Origin: RBG-16-66-20 sp052386675
Lineage (GTDB): Bacteria; Pseudomonadota; Gammaproteobacteria; Burkholderiales; SG8-39
Assembly: GCA_052386675.1 (NCBI GenBank)
Contig: JBQTJX010000063.1
Location: forward strand, 1 to 64,000
Length of the DNA stretch: 64,000 bases
Direction of reading: 5' to 3'
Within the stretch, counting starts at the first letter, position 1, and each line of letters starts with the position of its first letter. A model generated the notes under the pieces. That model searched no databases, had not been told where the DNA came from, and saw only the letters and a list, made by a program, of their open reading frames with translations. Positions 48,201 to 56,285 of this stretch are shown piece after piece. The position numbers and the translations under genes were made by a program.

Positions 48201-48603
48201 TGTTGCCCACGCCGGGCACCCTGGACAGGAAGTCCAGGATGAAGCGCTCGAAGGCCGGGACGTCGGGCACCACTACTCGCAGCAGGTAATCCGCGTCCCC
48301 GGTCATCAGGTAGCACTCCATCACCTCGGGGCGCTCGCGCACCGCGCGTTCGAACACCTCGAGCGCCTTCTCCACCTGGCGCTCCAGCGTCACCTGCACC
48401 AGCACGCTCACCGTCAGCCCAAGTTTCTTGGGATCGAGCAGCGTCACGTGGCGGCTGACCACGCCTCCCTCCTCCAGCGCGCGCACGCGCGCCAGGCACG
48501 GCGAAGGCGACAGGTGCACCTTGCGCGCGAGGTCCACGTTGGCGATACGGGCATCGCCCTGCAGGGCGGACAGGATCTTCAGGTCGATGGAATCCAGCAG
48601 CAT
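48079..48603 (-). CDS. Lrp/AsnC family transcriptional regulator
   Basis: A 174-residue regulator. The N-terminal helix-turn-helix (LDSIDLKILSALQGDARIAN to CLARVRALEEGGVVSR) is followed by the RAM/ligand-binding domain (GLTVSVLVQVTLERQ, VMECYLMTGDADYLLRVVV, IKSSFALKQVKY). AAGGAA precedes the ATG at 48603; an ATG at 48621 is also in frame. A basic tail beyond residue 152 arises from overlap with DUF2784. Divergent from an AceE-like E1 gene by 105 bases, it probably senses an amino acid and controls that gene. Confidence 0.9.
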   Translation of the reverse strand: MLLDSIDLKILSALQGDARIANVDLARKVHLSPSPCLARVRALEEGGVVSRHVTLLDPKKLGLTVSVLVQVTLERQVEKALEVFERAVRERPEVMECYLMTGDADYLLRVVVPDVPAFERFILDFLSRVPGVGNIKSSFALKQVKYQTALPLPSVAGIATASRRSRRPRRSRAS

Positions 48604-48696
48604 GATGTTCCTTGAAATCATCGCAATGCGGCAGATCATGCCCCAATGAGCCGCTTTCTGCAGCGCGTACGCAACCCCATGCCGGCCGTGGCGGCG

Positions 48697-48702
48697 TACC
48701 AT
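48697..48702 (+). promoter_or_regulatory. -10 box TACCAT for the AceE-like gene (leaderless type)
   Basis: TACCAT lies 6 bases before the ATG at 48709 and supports that start over upstream alternatives at 48646 and 48679. No ribosome site is visible. Confidence 0.4.
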
Positions 48703-48708
48703 CCCCGG

Positions 48709-51348
48709 ATGACCGATCTGACCGATTCGCCTTTTTCGGGCTATTGGCGCGTCAGCCCACCGGACCCGGATGCCGCCGAGACGCGCGAGTGGCTCGAAGG
48801 CTTCGACGCCGTGCTCCGGAACGAGGGCCCCGAGCGCGCCAGCTTCCTGCTGAGGAAGCTCGTGGACCGCGCCCGCGCCCGCCGCGTGCGCATGCCGCCG
48901 GTGCTGAACACGCCCTACTGCAACACCATCGGCCTCGCGGAGCAACCACAGTTTCCCGGCAACCTGGAGATCGAGCAGCGCCTCGCCTCCATCATCCGCT
49001 GGAACGCCCTCGCCATGGTGGTGCGCGCCAACCGCGCCCACGCCGAGCTGGGAGGCCACATCGCCAGCTACGCCTCGGCCGCGGACCTGTTCGAGGTCGG
49101 CTTCAACCATTTCTTCCGCGCCGGACAGGACGGGGACCTGGTGTACTTCCAGCCGCATTCGGCGCCGGGCGTCTATGCGCGCGCCTATCTGGAGGGCCGG
49201 CTGGAGGAAGCGCAACTCGACAGCTACCGGCGCGAGACCGGCGGCCAGGGACTGTCCTCGTACTGCCATCCGTGGCTGATGCCGGAGTTCTGGCAGTTCC
49301 CGACCGGCTCCATGGGCCTGGGGCCGATCACCGCGATCTACCACGCGCGCTTCATGCGCTACCTGCAGGACCGGAGCCTGCTCGACACCGCGGCGCGCAA
49401 GGTCTGGTGCTTCGTCGGCGACGGCGAGATGGACGAGCCTGAGTCGCTCGCCGGCCTGTCGCTCGCCGCGCGCGAGGGCCTGGACAACCTCATCTTCGTC
49501 GTCAACTGCAACCTGCAGCGCCTGGACGGGCCGGTGCGCGGCAACGGCTCCGTCGTGCAGGAGCTCGAAGGCCTGTTCGCCGGCGCCGGATGGAACGTCA
49601 TCAAGTGCCTGTGGGGCTCGGATTGGGATCCGCTGTTCGCGCGCGACGCGGATGAAGTGATCCTGCGCCGCCTGCACGAGACCCCGGACGGCGCCTTCCA
49701 GACCTATGCCGCAACCGACGGCCGCTTCAACCGCGAACATTTCTTCAACAAGTACCCCGAGCTGCAGGCGCTGGTGGCCCACCTCACCGACGAGGACATC
49801 GACCGCTTGCGCCGCGGCGGCCATGACACCGTGAAGGTCCACGCCGCCTACCACACCGCGCTGCGCCACCGCGGCCAGCCTACGGTGATCCTCGCCCAGA
49901 CCAAGAAGGGTTTCGGCATGGGCCACTGGGGCCAGGGCAAGATGGGCACCCACCAGCAAAAGAAGCTGGACGACGAGGCGCTGCGCGCCTTCCGCGACCG
50001 CTTCGCCCTGCCACTCACGGACGAGGACGTCGAGCAGCTGCGCTTCTACCGCCCGTCGGCGGATTCGCCGGAGATGCGCTACCTGCACGCGCGGCGCGCC
50101 GCGCTGGGCGGCTACCTGCCGGCGCGCTCGGCCGCGGCGCCGCGCCTTGCGGCGCCGAAACCCGATTCCATCGCAGGCCTGATGGAGGGTACTGGCACGC
50201 GGGAGAAGTCCACGACCATGGCCTTCGTCCAGATGCTGTCGCAGCTGCTGCGCGATCCGGAACTGGGCCCGCGCATCGTGCCGATCGTGGCCGACGAGGC
50301 GCGCACCTTCGGCATGCAGAACCTGTTCCGCCAGGTGGGCATCTATTCATCGGTGGGCCAGCTCTACGAGCCCGAGGACCGCGACGAGCTGCTGTATTAC
50401 AAGGAAGCGAAGGACGGGCAGATCCTGGAGGAAGGCATCACAGAAGCCGGCGCCATTTCCTCGTGGCTCGCGGCGGCGACCAGCTACAGCGCGCATGGCA
50501 CGCCGATGCTGCCCTTCTACATCTTCTATTCCATGTTCGGCCTGCAGCGCGTCGGCGATCTCGCCTGGGCAGCGGCCGACTCGCGCGCGCGCGGCTTCCT
50601 CGTCGGCGCCACCGCCGGCCGTACCACGCTTTCAGGGGAAGGGCTGCAGCACCAGGACGGCACCAGTCACCTGGTCGCCTCCACCATCCCCAACTGCAAG
50701 TCCTGGGACCCCTGCTTCCAGCACGAGGTCGCGGTGATCGTGCGGGACGGCGTCCGCCGCATGCTGCATGAGCAGGAGGACGTCTTCTACTACCTCACCA
50801 CGATGAACGAGAACTACGCGCACCCGGCGATGCCAGCGGGCGCGGAGGAAGGCATCGTGAAGGGGATGTACCGGTTGCGCAGGAGCGAGGCGTCCGGCCC
50901 TCGCGTGCAGCTGCTCGGATCCGGGACCATCCTGCGCGAGTCCCTCGCCGCAGCCGAGGTGCTCGAAGCGGAGCACGGCGTGGCGGCGGATGTCTGGAGC
51001 GTCACCAGCTGGACGGAACTGCGCTGGGACGGCATGGACGCGGAGCGCTCGACCTTGCAAGGCGCGCCGAAGCAATCCTGGGTCGAGGGCTGCCTTAAGG
51101 CCACCGAAGGCCCGATCGTCGCCGCCAGCGACTACGTGCGCGCGGTGGCCGACCTCATCCGTCCCTACGCCCCTTCGGGCCGGCGCTTCGCTGCGCTGGG
51201 CACCGACGGCTTCGGGCGCAGCGACACGCGCAAGGCGCTGCGGGCGTTCTTCGAGGTGGACCGGGATTCGATCGTGCGGGCGGCGCTGGCGGGGCTCGGA
51301 CGGCAGTTGCCGCCAGTTAGCGTCAAGCCGGCGCCCTGGACGGCCTGA
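48709..51348 (+). CDS. Homodimeric 2-oxo acid dehydrogenase E1 (AceE-like)
   Basis: An 879-residue homodimeric E1 similar throughout to E. coli AceE: FNHFFRAGQDGDLVYFQPHSAPGVYARA, ThDP motif CFVGDGEMDEPES with NCNLQRLDGPVRGNG, IVADEARTFGMQNLFRQVGIY, and GTDGFGRSD near the end. The active-site loop (QTKKGFGMGHWGQGKMGTHQQ) differs from AceE. No E2 or E3 gene follows, unlike pdh operons. With a divergent Lrp regulator it resembles the arrangement of mdeR and mdeB in Pseudomonas putida, where the E1 handles 2-oxobutyrate. It may therefore act on an amino-acid-derived 2-oxo acid. Confidence 0.88.
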   Translation: MTDLTDSPFSGYWRVSPPDPDAAETREWLEGFDAVLRNEGPERASFLLRKLVDRARARRVRMPPVLNTPYCNTIGLAEQPQFPGNLEIEQRLASIIRWNALAMVVRANRAHAELGGHIASYASAADLFEVGFNHFFRAGQDGDLVYFQPHSAPGVYARAYLEGRLEEAQLDSYRRETGGQGLSSYCHPWLMPEFWQFPTGSMGLGPITAIYHARFMRYLQDRSLLDTAARKVWCFVGDGEMDEPESLAGLSLAAREGLDNLIFVVNCNLQRLDGPVRGNGSVVQELEGLFAGAGWNVIKCLWGSDWDPLFARDADEVILRRLHETPDGAFQTYAATDGRFNREHFFNKYPELQALVAHLTDEDIDRLRRGGHDTVKVHAAYHTALRHRGQPTVILAQTKKGFGMGHWGQGKMGTHQQKKLDDEALRAFRDRFALPLTDEDVEQLRFYRPSADSPEMRYLHARRAALGGYLPARSAAAPRLAAPKPDSIAGLMEGTGTREKSTTMAFVQMLSQLLRDPELGPRIVPIVADEARTFGMQNLFRQVGIYSSVGQLYEPEDRDELLYYKEAKDGQILEEGITEAGAISSWLAAATSYSAHGTPMLPFYIFYSMFGLQRVGDLAWAAADSRARGFLVGATAGRTTLSGEGLQHQDGTSHLVASTIPNCKSWDPCFQHEVAVIVRDGVRRMLHEQEDVFYYLTTMNENYAHPAMPAGAEEGIVKGMYRLRRSEASGPRVQLLGSGTILRESLAAAEVLEAEHGVAADVWSVTSWTELRWDGMDAERSTLQGAPKQSWVEGCLKATEGPIVAASDYVRAVADLIRPYAPSGRRFAALGTDGFGRSDTRKALRAFFEVDRDSIVRAALAGLGRQLPPVSVKPAPWTA

Positions 51349-51365
51349 CAGCACGCCTGCCTATG

Positions 51366-51387
51366 CGGCGGGAGTATCATCCCGCCG
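51366..51387. promoter_or_regulatory. Inverted repeat bracketing the mntA -10 box (candidate operator)
   Basis: CGGCGGGA (51366-51373) and TCCCGCCG (51380-51387) are perfect 8-bp arms around six bases. They enclose TATCAT and abut the mntA start codon. Placement fits autoregulation of the toxin-antitoxin operon; it could also act as a terminator for the upstream gene, but there is no T-tract. Confidence 0.55.
51375..51380 (+). promoter_or_regulatory. -10 box TATCAT for mntA-hepT (leaderless type)
   Basis: TATCAT lies 7 bases before the mntA ATG, inside the loop of an inverted repeat. No ribosome site. Confidence 0.5.
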
Positions 51388-51678
51388 ATGCAGCCCTCCG
51401 TCGCCCTGAGGAACCGCAAGGACCGCGTCCTGGAAATCGCATCCGCCCACCGCATGGGCCGGCTGCGCGTTTTCGGTTCGGTGCTGCACGGCACCGACCG
51501 CGAGGACAGCGACCTTGATCTTCTGGTCGACGTGCCGGCGGGTACGACGTTGTTCGACCTCGCGGGCTTCGAGGAAGCATTGCGGGAAGCCCTTGGCGTC
51601 CCAGTGCAAGTCCTCACGGAGGACGACCTGCCGCCTCGCATCCGCAGCCGCGTGCTCGCGGAGGCTCGACCCGTTTGA
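51388..51678 (+). CDS. mntA: MntA antitoxin (minimal nucleotidyltransferase)
   Basis: A 96-residue nucleotidyltransferase with the exact MntA motif GSx10DxD (Gly30-Ser31, Asp42, Asp44) in FGSVLHGTDREDSDLDLLVD. Known MntA antitoxins neutralise the HEPN toxin HepT by adding AMP to its active-site tyrosine. The hepT gene overlaps the stop by four bases (TTGA), so the two are coupled. The pair forms a type VII toxin-antitoxin module. It sits in an otherwise housekeeping region, which suggests insertion of a mobile accessory module. Confidence 0.88.
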   Translation: MQPSVALRNRKDRVLEIASAHRMGRLRVFGSVLHGTDREDSDLDLLVDVPAGTTLFDLAGFEEALREALGVPVQVLTEDDLPPRIRSRVLAEARPV

Positions 51679-52025
51679 GCGACCGCGACCTCGTCTACCT
51701 CGACAGCCTGGTCGACGCGGCGGACGCGATCCGCGAGTTCATCGGACCGCTCACCAAGGAGCAGTTCTTCAAGCAGCGGATGGTTCGCGACGCCGTGTTG
51801 CGGAATTTGGAAGTCTTGGGCGAGGCCGCCGGAAGAGTCAGTGCGGAACTGCAGCGCGCCCATCCGGAAGTCGAGTGGACGAAAGTGGTCGGGATGCGCA
51901 ACCGCCTGGCGCACGGGTATTTGACCCTGAACCTGAACCTGATCTGGGATACCGTCCAGCGCGACGTGCCGCGAATCGGAGAACAGGCCCGAGGCATCCG
52001 CAAGGCCCTTGACAAGCCGAAGTAG
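51675..52025 (+). CDS. hepT: HepT toxin (HEPN domain, DUF86)
   Basis: A 116-residue all-helical HEPN protein with the active RX4HXY motif: Arg75, His80, Tyr82 in GMRNRLAHGYL. Active HepT proteins cut tRNA or mRNA; Tyr82 is the expected target of AMP addition by MntA. ILN-type partner contacts are not obvious. Start is a TTG at 51675. Ends 19 bases before the convergent hydrolase stop. Confidence 0.88.
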   Translation: MSDRDLVYLDSLVDAADAIREFIGPLTKEQFFKQRMVRDAVLRNLEVLGEAAGRVSAELQRAHPEVEWTKVVGMRNRLAHGYLTLNLNLIWDTVQRDVPRIGEQARGIRKALDKPK

Positions 52026-52044
52026 TCCGCAATCGTCTGCGCAG

Positions 52045-52935
52045 CTACAACGTCCGCCCCGCCCAGGCGAACAACTGCCCGAACACCTCGTCCCGAATCT
52101 CGCGCCGCGACAGCACCAGGTCGTGGAAGGCGCCGGGGAAGGACAGCACGCTCGCCCTGGGTCCCAGCGTGCGCGACCAGCGCGCGATGTGACGCCAGTC
52201 GAGCACGATGTCGGCTTCGTCCGAGTGCATGGCGAGCACCGGGATCTCCAGGCGCAGTCCCGCGTGAACCTTCCCGTGCGCGGCGAAGATCGCGCGCACC
52301 CAGCCGAAATAGGCGGGAAAGCCCAGCAGCGGCTTCAACGCCAGGTCGAACTCCCACTCGCCCTCCCACTGCTTGTGCAGGCTCTTCACGTACTGCGGCA
52401 GCACGGCCTTGGGATTGTTCAGGAACGGGGAGAAAGTGCCCAGGAAACGCGCAACCTGCAACTGCGCGCGCTGCGCGCCGGTCGCGCGCCAATCGAAGAA
52501 CGGGCTGTTAAGCCACAACCCCTCGACCTGGTCCCTGCGACCGCCCTCGTTCGCGTAGAGCGCGCAGACGAGTCCGCCGGTGGAATGGCCCGCCAGCAGC
52601 ACCGGGCGGCCGATCTCCTGCAGCGCCTTGTCGATATCCGCGTAGTACTCGGCGACATCGGCGCAATAGCAGGCATGCTGGTGCGGCAGCAGCGAGCGTC
52701 CGTGCTTCCTGAGATCGAGCGCGTAGAACGCATAGCCCTCGGCGGCAAAGCGCTCGGCCATGTGGCGCTGGAAGAAATAGTCGATGAATCCGTGGACGTA
52801 CAACACCGCCCTCGGCGCATCGCCCGCCGGCGCGCGCACCAGCGTCGCCACCACCGGGCCGTCGTAGTCCTCCGGCTGCGCGAACTCGAGGGACTCGAAT
52901 CCGGGCAACAGCTTGTCAGGCTGCCAATCGCTCAT
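52045..52935 (-). CDS. Alpha/beta hydrolase (serine aminopeptidase/lysophospholipase-like)
   Basis: A 296-residue alpha/beta hydrolase. AVLYVHGFIDYFFQRHMAE covers the oxyanion hole, LLAGHSTGGLVCALYA the nucleophile elbow, LAMHSDEADIVLDW the acid, and FPGAFHDLVLS the histidine. The Hydrolase_4/YtpA-like layout suggests lysophospholipase or monoacylglycerol lipase, but substrate is unclear. There is no signal peptide. It overlaps queG by 20 bases on the same strand. Confidence 0.85.
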   Translation of the reverse strand: MSDWQPDKLLPGFESLEFAQPEDYDGPVVATLVRAPAGDAPRAVLYVHGFIDYFFQRHMAERFAAEGYAFYALDLRKHGRSLLPHQHACYCADVAEYYADIDKALQEIGRPVLLAGHSTGGLVCALYANEGGRRDQVEGLWLNSPFFDWRATGAQRAQLQVARFLGTFSPFLNNPKAVLPQYVKSLHKQWEGEWEFDLALKPLLGFPAYFGWVRAIFAAHGKVHAGLRLEIPVLAMHSDEADIVLDWRHIARWSRTLGPRASVLSFPGAFHDLVLSRREIRDEVFGQLFAWAGRTL

Positions 52936-53968
52936 GGCGTTCCAATGCCCATGTCACATGCTCCCGCACCAGCGCCGAAGGATGATCGATCCTGGCGCGC
53001 AAAGCGGCGATGACCGCGTCGGATCGCGGCGCGTTGCCCAGTCCCACCGCGAGGTTGCGCAACCAGCGTTCGTGGCCGATGCGCCGGATGGGCGAGCCGC
53101 GCAGGCGCTCATCGAACTCTGGCTCGGTCCACGCGAACAGGTCCACCAGCGTCGCGCGATCAAGGCCGTTGCGCACCTGGAAATCAGGTTCCGCGCTAGG
53201 CCTCGCGAAGCTGTTCCAGGGGCACACCAGCTGGCAGTCGTCGCAGCCGTAGACGCGGTTGCCGATCAACGGCCGCAATTCCTCCGGGATGGCGCTTTTG
53301 TGTTCGATGGTGAGGTAGGAGATGCAGCGCCGCGCGTCCAGCCGGTACGGGCCCTGGATGGCCTGGGTCGGGCAGACGTCGATGCACTGGCGACAACTGC
53401 CGCAATGATCGCTGGTCGGCAGATCCGGCGGCAGCGGCAGGCTGGTGTAGATCTCGCCCAGGAAGAACCAGGAGCCCGCCTCGCGCGAAAGGAGCAGCGT
53501 GTGCTTGCCGCGCCAGCCGATGCCCGCCTTCGCCGCCAGCTCCACTTCCATTGCCGGAGCAGAGTCGCACAGGACGCGGTGGCCGAAGGGTCCGACATCG
53601 GCCTCGATGCGGTCGCACAGCTTTTGCAGCCTGGAGCGAAGCACCTTGTGGTAGTCGCGGCCACGCGCATAGCGCGCCACGTACGCTCGCGCCCCGTCGG
53701 CGAGCGCCGGCCACTCGTCATCGAGCGACGGGGCGTAGTCCATCCGGCAGGTGATGACGCGCAGCGTGCCGGGCGCGAGCACCGCGGGCCGCGCGCGGAG
53801 CGCGCCGTGGCGGGCCATATAATCCATCTCGCCGTGCCAGCCCAGCTCGAGCCATTCGGCGAGACGGCCCTCGGCCGCCGAGAGGTCCGCGTCCGCAATG
53901 CCCACCGCCTGGAAGCCGAGCCCGGCGCCCCACTCCCTGATCCGCTCCGCGAGTGCCGCGTAGTCCAT
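52916..53968 (-). CDS. queG: Epoxyqueuosine reductase
   Basis: A 350-residue iron-sulfur and cobalamin-dependent enzyme that performs the last step of queuosine formation in tRNA. Two [4Fe-4S] motifs are visible: CGSCRQCIDVCPTQAI and CDDCQLVCPWN. The N-terminal cobalamin-binding region includes YARGRDYHKVLRSRL and DSAPAMEVELA; a C-terminal HEAT-like repeat segment (WLRNLAVGLGNA) ends the protein. The ATG shares CATG with the divergent tsaE start. The queG/tsaE pairing is conserved in many proteobacteria. Confidence 0.95.
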   Translation of the reverse strand: MDYAALAERIREWGAGLGFQAVGIADADLSAAEGRLAEWLELGWHGEMDYMARHGALRARPAVLAPGTLRVITCRMDYAPSLDDEWPALADGARAYVARYARGRDYHKVLRSRLQKLCDRIEADVGPFGHRVLCDSAPAMEVELAAKAGIGWRGKHTLLLSREAGSWFFLGEIYTSLPLPPDLPTSDHCGSCRQCIDVCPTQAIQGPYRLDARRCISYLTIEHKSAIPEELRPLIGNRVYGCDDCQLVCPWNSFARPSAEPDFQVRNGLDRATLVDLFAWTEPEFDERLRGSPIRRIGHERWLRNLAVGLGNAPRSDAVIAALRARIDHPSALVREHVTWALERHERLAA

Positions 53969-54470
53969 GGGCGAGCATCTTAAGTTGACCGCGCAGCTTC
54001 CCGACGAAGCGGCCACGCTGCAGCTGGGCGCCGCCCTGGCGGAGGACGCGCGCAATGGCCTGGTCCTGCACCTCATCGGCGACCTGGGGGCAGGCAAGAC
54101 CACCCTCGTCCGGGGCCTTCTGGGGGCACTGGGACACAGGGGACGGGTGAAGAGCCCCACCTACACGCTGGTTGAACCTTACGACCTTTCGAGATTATAC
54201 TTGTATCACTTTGATTTTTATCGCTTCAAGGACAGATCTGAATGGCTGAATTCAGGCTTCCAGGAGCACTTCGGGCCGGAGGCACTCTGCGCGGTGGAGT
54301 GGCCGGAGAAGGCCGGGGACGCGATCGCGCCGCCGGACCTCGAGATCCATCTCGGCTACGAGGGAACGGGGCGGGAGGCCCGGCTCGTGGCGCGCTCGCC
54401 GCAGGGCGAAGCCTGGCTCGCGGCTGCCTCGTCGCGCTTGCACTCGTTGTCGGCACGGGGGAAGCGCTAG
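53967..54470 (+). CDS. tsaE: tRNA t6A biosynthesis ATPase TsaE
   Basis: A 167-residue P-loop ATPase supporting TsaB-TsaD in making t6A37 of tRNA. Walker A is GDLGAGKTTLVRG (38-50); SPTYTLVEPY, YHFDFYRFKD and AVEWPEKA are the other family blocks. Start codon overlaps the divergent queG start. The region encoding LSRLYLYHFDFYRF is strikingly AT-rich compared with the rest of the gene. amiC begins inside its 3' half. Confidence 0.94.
   Translation: MGEHLKLTAQLPDEAATLQLGAALAEDARNGLVLHLIGDLGAGKTTLVRGLLGALGHRGRVKSPTYTLVEPYDLSRLYLYHFDFYRFKDRSEWLNSGFQEHFGPEALCAVEWPEKAGDAIAPPDLEIHLGYEGTGREARLVARSPQGEAWLAAASSRLHSLSARGKR
53977..53982 (-). promoter_or_regulatory. -10 box TAAGAT for queG (leaderless type)
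   Basis: TAAGAT on the minus strand, 8 bases before the queG ATG, inside the first codons of tsaE. Confidence 0.45.
54172..54201 (+). promoter_or_regulatory. Candidate internal promoter for amiC within tsaE
   Basis: TTGAAC (54172-54177), an 18-base spacer and TATACT (54196-54201), inside the AT-rich patch of tsaE. Transcription would begin about 35 bases before the ATG at 54242, with AAGGA 9 bases before that ATG. The same bases encode conserved TsaE residues. Confidence 0.35.
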
Positions 54471-55645
54471 CGCAGGCGCAGATCACCTCCACGCGCATCT
54501 GGCCGGCGCGCGACTACACCCGCGTCACGCTGGAGTCGAACACCGAGCTCAGGTTCAGCGTCTTCGGCGTCAAGGACCCGGAACGCCTGGTGGTGGACAT
54601 AGAGGGCGCCGAGTTCGGCGCGGCGCTCGCCGAGCTGCAGGACAAGGTCGCCGCGGGCGACCCCTACATCGCGAAGCTGCGCGCGGGCCGCAACCGGCCC
54701 GGGGTGCTGCGCATCGTCCTCGACCTGAAGGCGGAAGTGAAGCCGCAGGTGTTCACGCTCAAGCCGATCGCGGACTACGGCCACCGCCTGGTCCTCGACC
54801 TGTACCCGATGGCGGCGCCGGACCCGCTCGCGGCGCTGATCGAGTCGGCGGGCCGGCGCGCGCCGGCGCCGGTCGAGGAAAAAGGCGGGCCGCAGGCGGT
54901 GGCGCGGCTGGCAACCATCGTCATCGACCCCGGGCACGGCGGCGAGGATCCCGGCGCGCTCGGGCGCCACGGCTCGCGGGAAAAGGACATCACCCTCACC
55001 ATCGCCCGCCGCCTGAAGGCGATGATCGACGAGGAACCCGGCATGCGCGCGGTGCTGACGCGCGACGGCGACTACTACCTCGCATTGCAGTCGCGCGTGG
55101 ACAAGGCGCGCAAGGTTCGCGCCGACCTGTTCGTCTCGGTGCACGCCGACGCCTTCCTCAAGCCGCACGCGCGCGGCTCCTCGGTGTTCGCGCTCTCGGA
55201 GCGGCGTGCCACCTCGGAGGCGGCGAAATGGCTGGCGCGCAAGGAAAACGAGGCCGACCTGGTGGGCGGCGTGAACATCGACGTCAAGGACCGCTACCTG
55301 GCGCAGACGCTGCTCGACCTGTCGCAGACCGCGACCATCGACCACAGCCTGAAGCTGGGGCACGCGGTGCTGGGGGAACTGGGCCAGATCAACACCCTGC
55401 ACAAGCCGCGCGTGGAGCAGGCGAGCTTCGCGGTGCTGAAATCTCCCGACGTGCCTTCGATCCTGGTGGAGACCGCCTTCATCTCCAACCCCGAGGAGGA
55501 AAAGCGGCTCAACGACGAGGCCTACCAGGACAAGATGGCGCGCGCGATCCTGGCCGGCATCAAGCGCTACCTGGCGAAGTACCCGCCCAGGCCGCACAGC
55601 CCGGTGACCGAGGCGCCTCCGGGCCTACCCGTCGCGCTGAACTGA
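54242..55645 (+). CDS. amiC: N-acetylmuramoyl-L-alanine amidase (AmiC-like)
   Basis: An Amidase_3 zinc enzyme that cleaves septal peptidoglycan during cell separation. An AMIN domain (about residues 80-190) precedes the catalytic domain: TIVIDPGHGGEDPGA, REKDITL, LFVSVHADAF and SILVETAFISNPEEE supply the zinc ligands and catalytic Glu. The export signal core is LARGCLVALALVVGTGEALAQ. The start is uncertain: the ATG at 54242 has a ribosome site but puts 60 extra residues before the signal, and a GTG at 54299 or a non-standard start near 54413 is possible. It overlaps tsaE and, at its end, dedA by 21 bases. Confidence 0.88.
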   Translation: MAEFRLPGALRAGGTLRGGVAGEGRGRDRAAGPRDPSRLRGNGAGGPARGALAAGRSLARGCLVALALVVGTGEALAQAQITSTRIWPARDYTRVTLESNTELRFSVFGVKDPERLVVDIEGAEFGAALAELQDKVAAGDPYIAKLRAGRNRPGVLRIVLDLKAEVKPQVFTLKPIADYGHRLVLDLYPMAAPDPLAALIESAGRRAPAPVEEKGGPQAVARLATIVIDPGHGGEDPGALGRHGSREKDITLTIARRLKAMIDEEPGMRAVLTRDGDYYLALQSRVDKARKVRADLFVSVHADAFLKPHARGSSVFALSERRATSEAAKWLARKENEADLVGGVNIDVKDRYLAQTLLDLSQTATIDHSLKLGHAVLGELGQINTLHKPRVEQASFAVLKSPDVPSILVETAFISNPEEEKRLNDEAYQDKMARAILAGIKRYLAKYPPRPHSPVTEAPPGLPVALN

Positions 55646-56272
55646 GCGCGATTTCACCCAGGCGTACAGGCCCGGGGTGATCGACAGCAGCACGATGGCA
55701 AGGATCACGATGGTCAGGTTGCTCTTCACCGCCGGTATGTTGCCGAAGAAGTAGCCCAGGCTGCACAGCGACACCACCCAGATCACCGCGCCGGCCACGC
55801 AAAAGCCGATGTAGCGCGCGTAGGGCATGCTGCCCACGCCGGCGACGAACGGCACGTAGGTCCGCACGATGGGAACAAAGCGAGCGAGGATGATGGTCTT
55901 GCCGCCGTGGCGCTCGTAGAAGGCATGCGCGCGCGCGAGGTACGCCGGGTTGAACCAGCGCGACTGCTCGTAGTGGAACACGCGCGGCCCCACCCAGCGG
56001 CCGATGAAGTAGTTGACATTGTCTCCGGTGAGCGCCGCGGCGATCAGCACCCCCATCACCAGCCCGATGTCCATGTTGCCCGCGGCCGCGAGCGCGCCGG
56101 TGACGAACAGCAGCGAATCGCCGGGCAGGAAGGGCCAGATCACCAGGCCGGTCTCCGTGAACACGATCACGAACAGCAGCGCATAGACCCAGACGCCGTG
56201 CTCCGCGACGAACGCGGCCAGGTGCTGGTCGAGGTGGACGGCGAGGTCGAACAGCGCGGCGAGATGCTCCAT
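55625..56272 (-). CDS. DedA family membrane protein
   Basis: A 215-residue DedA/VTT-domain protein. FTETGLVIWPFLPGDSLLFVTGALAAAG is the re-entrant loop signature; FYERHGGKTIILARFVPIVRTYVPFVAGVGSM carries the conserved arginines; GDNVNYFIGRWVG lies between. These proteins recycle undecaprenyl phosphate or other lipid carriers across the inner membrane. The ATG has TACAAT 7 bases upstream. It is inserted head-to-tail against amiC and divergent from the YbaK-like gene. Confidence 0.93.
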   Translation of the reverse strand: MEHLAALFDLAVHLDQHLAAFVAEHGVWVYALLFVIVFTETGLVIWPFLPGDSLLFVTGALAAAGNMDIGLVMGVLIAAALTGDNVNYFIGRWVGPRVFHYEQSRWFNPAYLARAHAFYERHGGKTIILARFVPIVRTYVPFVAGVGSMPYARYIGFCVAGAVIWVVSLCSLGYFFGNIPAVKSNLTIVILAIVLLSITPGLYAWVKSRSVQRDG

Positions 56273-56279
56273 TGCGCGA

Positions 56280-56285
56280 ATTGTA
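56280..56285 (-). promoter_or_regulatory. -10 box TACAAT for dedA (leaderless type)
   Basis: TACAAT on the minus strand, 7 bases before the dedA ATG. The expected -35 position falls within the 9-bp repeats at 56283-56309. Confidence 0.5.

Noticed and set aside
54190..54240. The AT-rich patch in tsaE as horizontally acquired DNA
   Set aside because: The encoded residues are conserved TsaE sequence in frame, and flanking codons return to normal bias at once.
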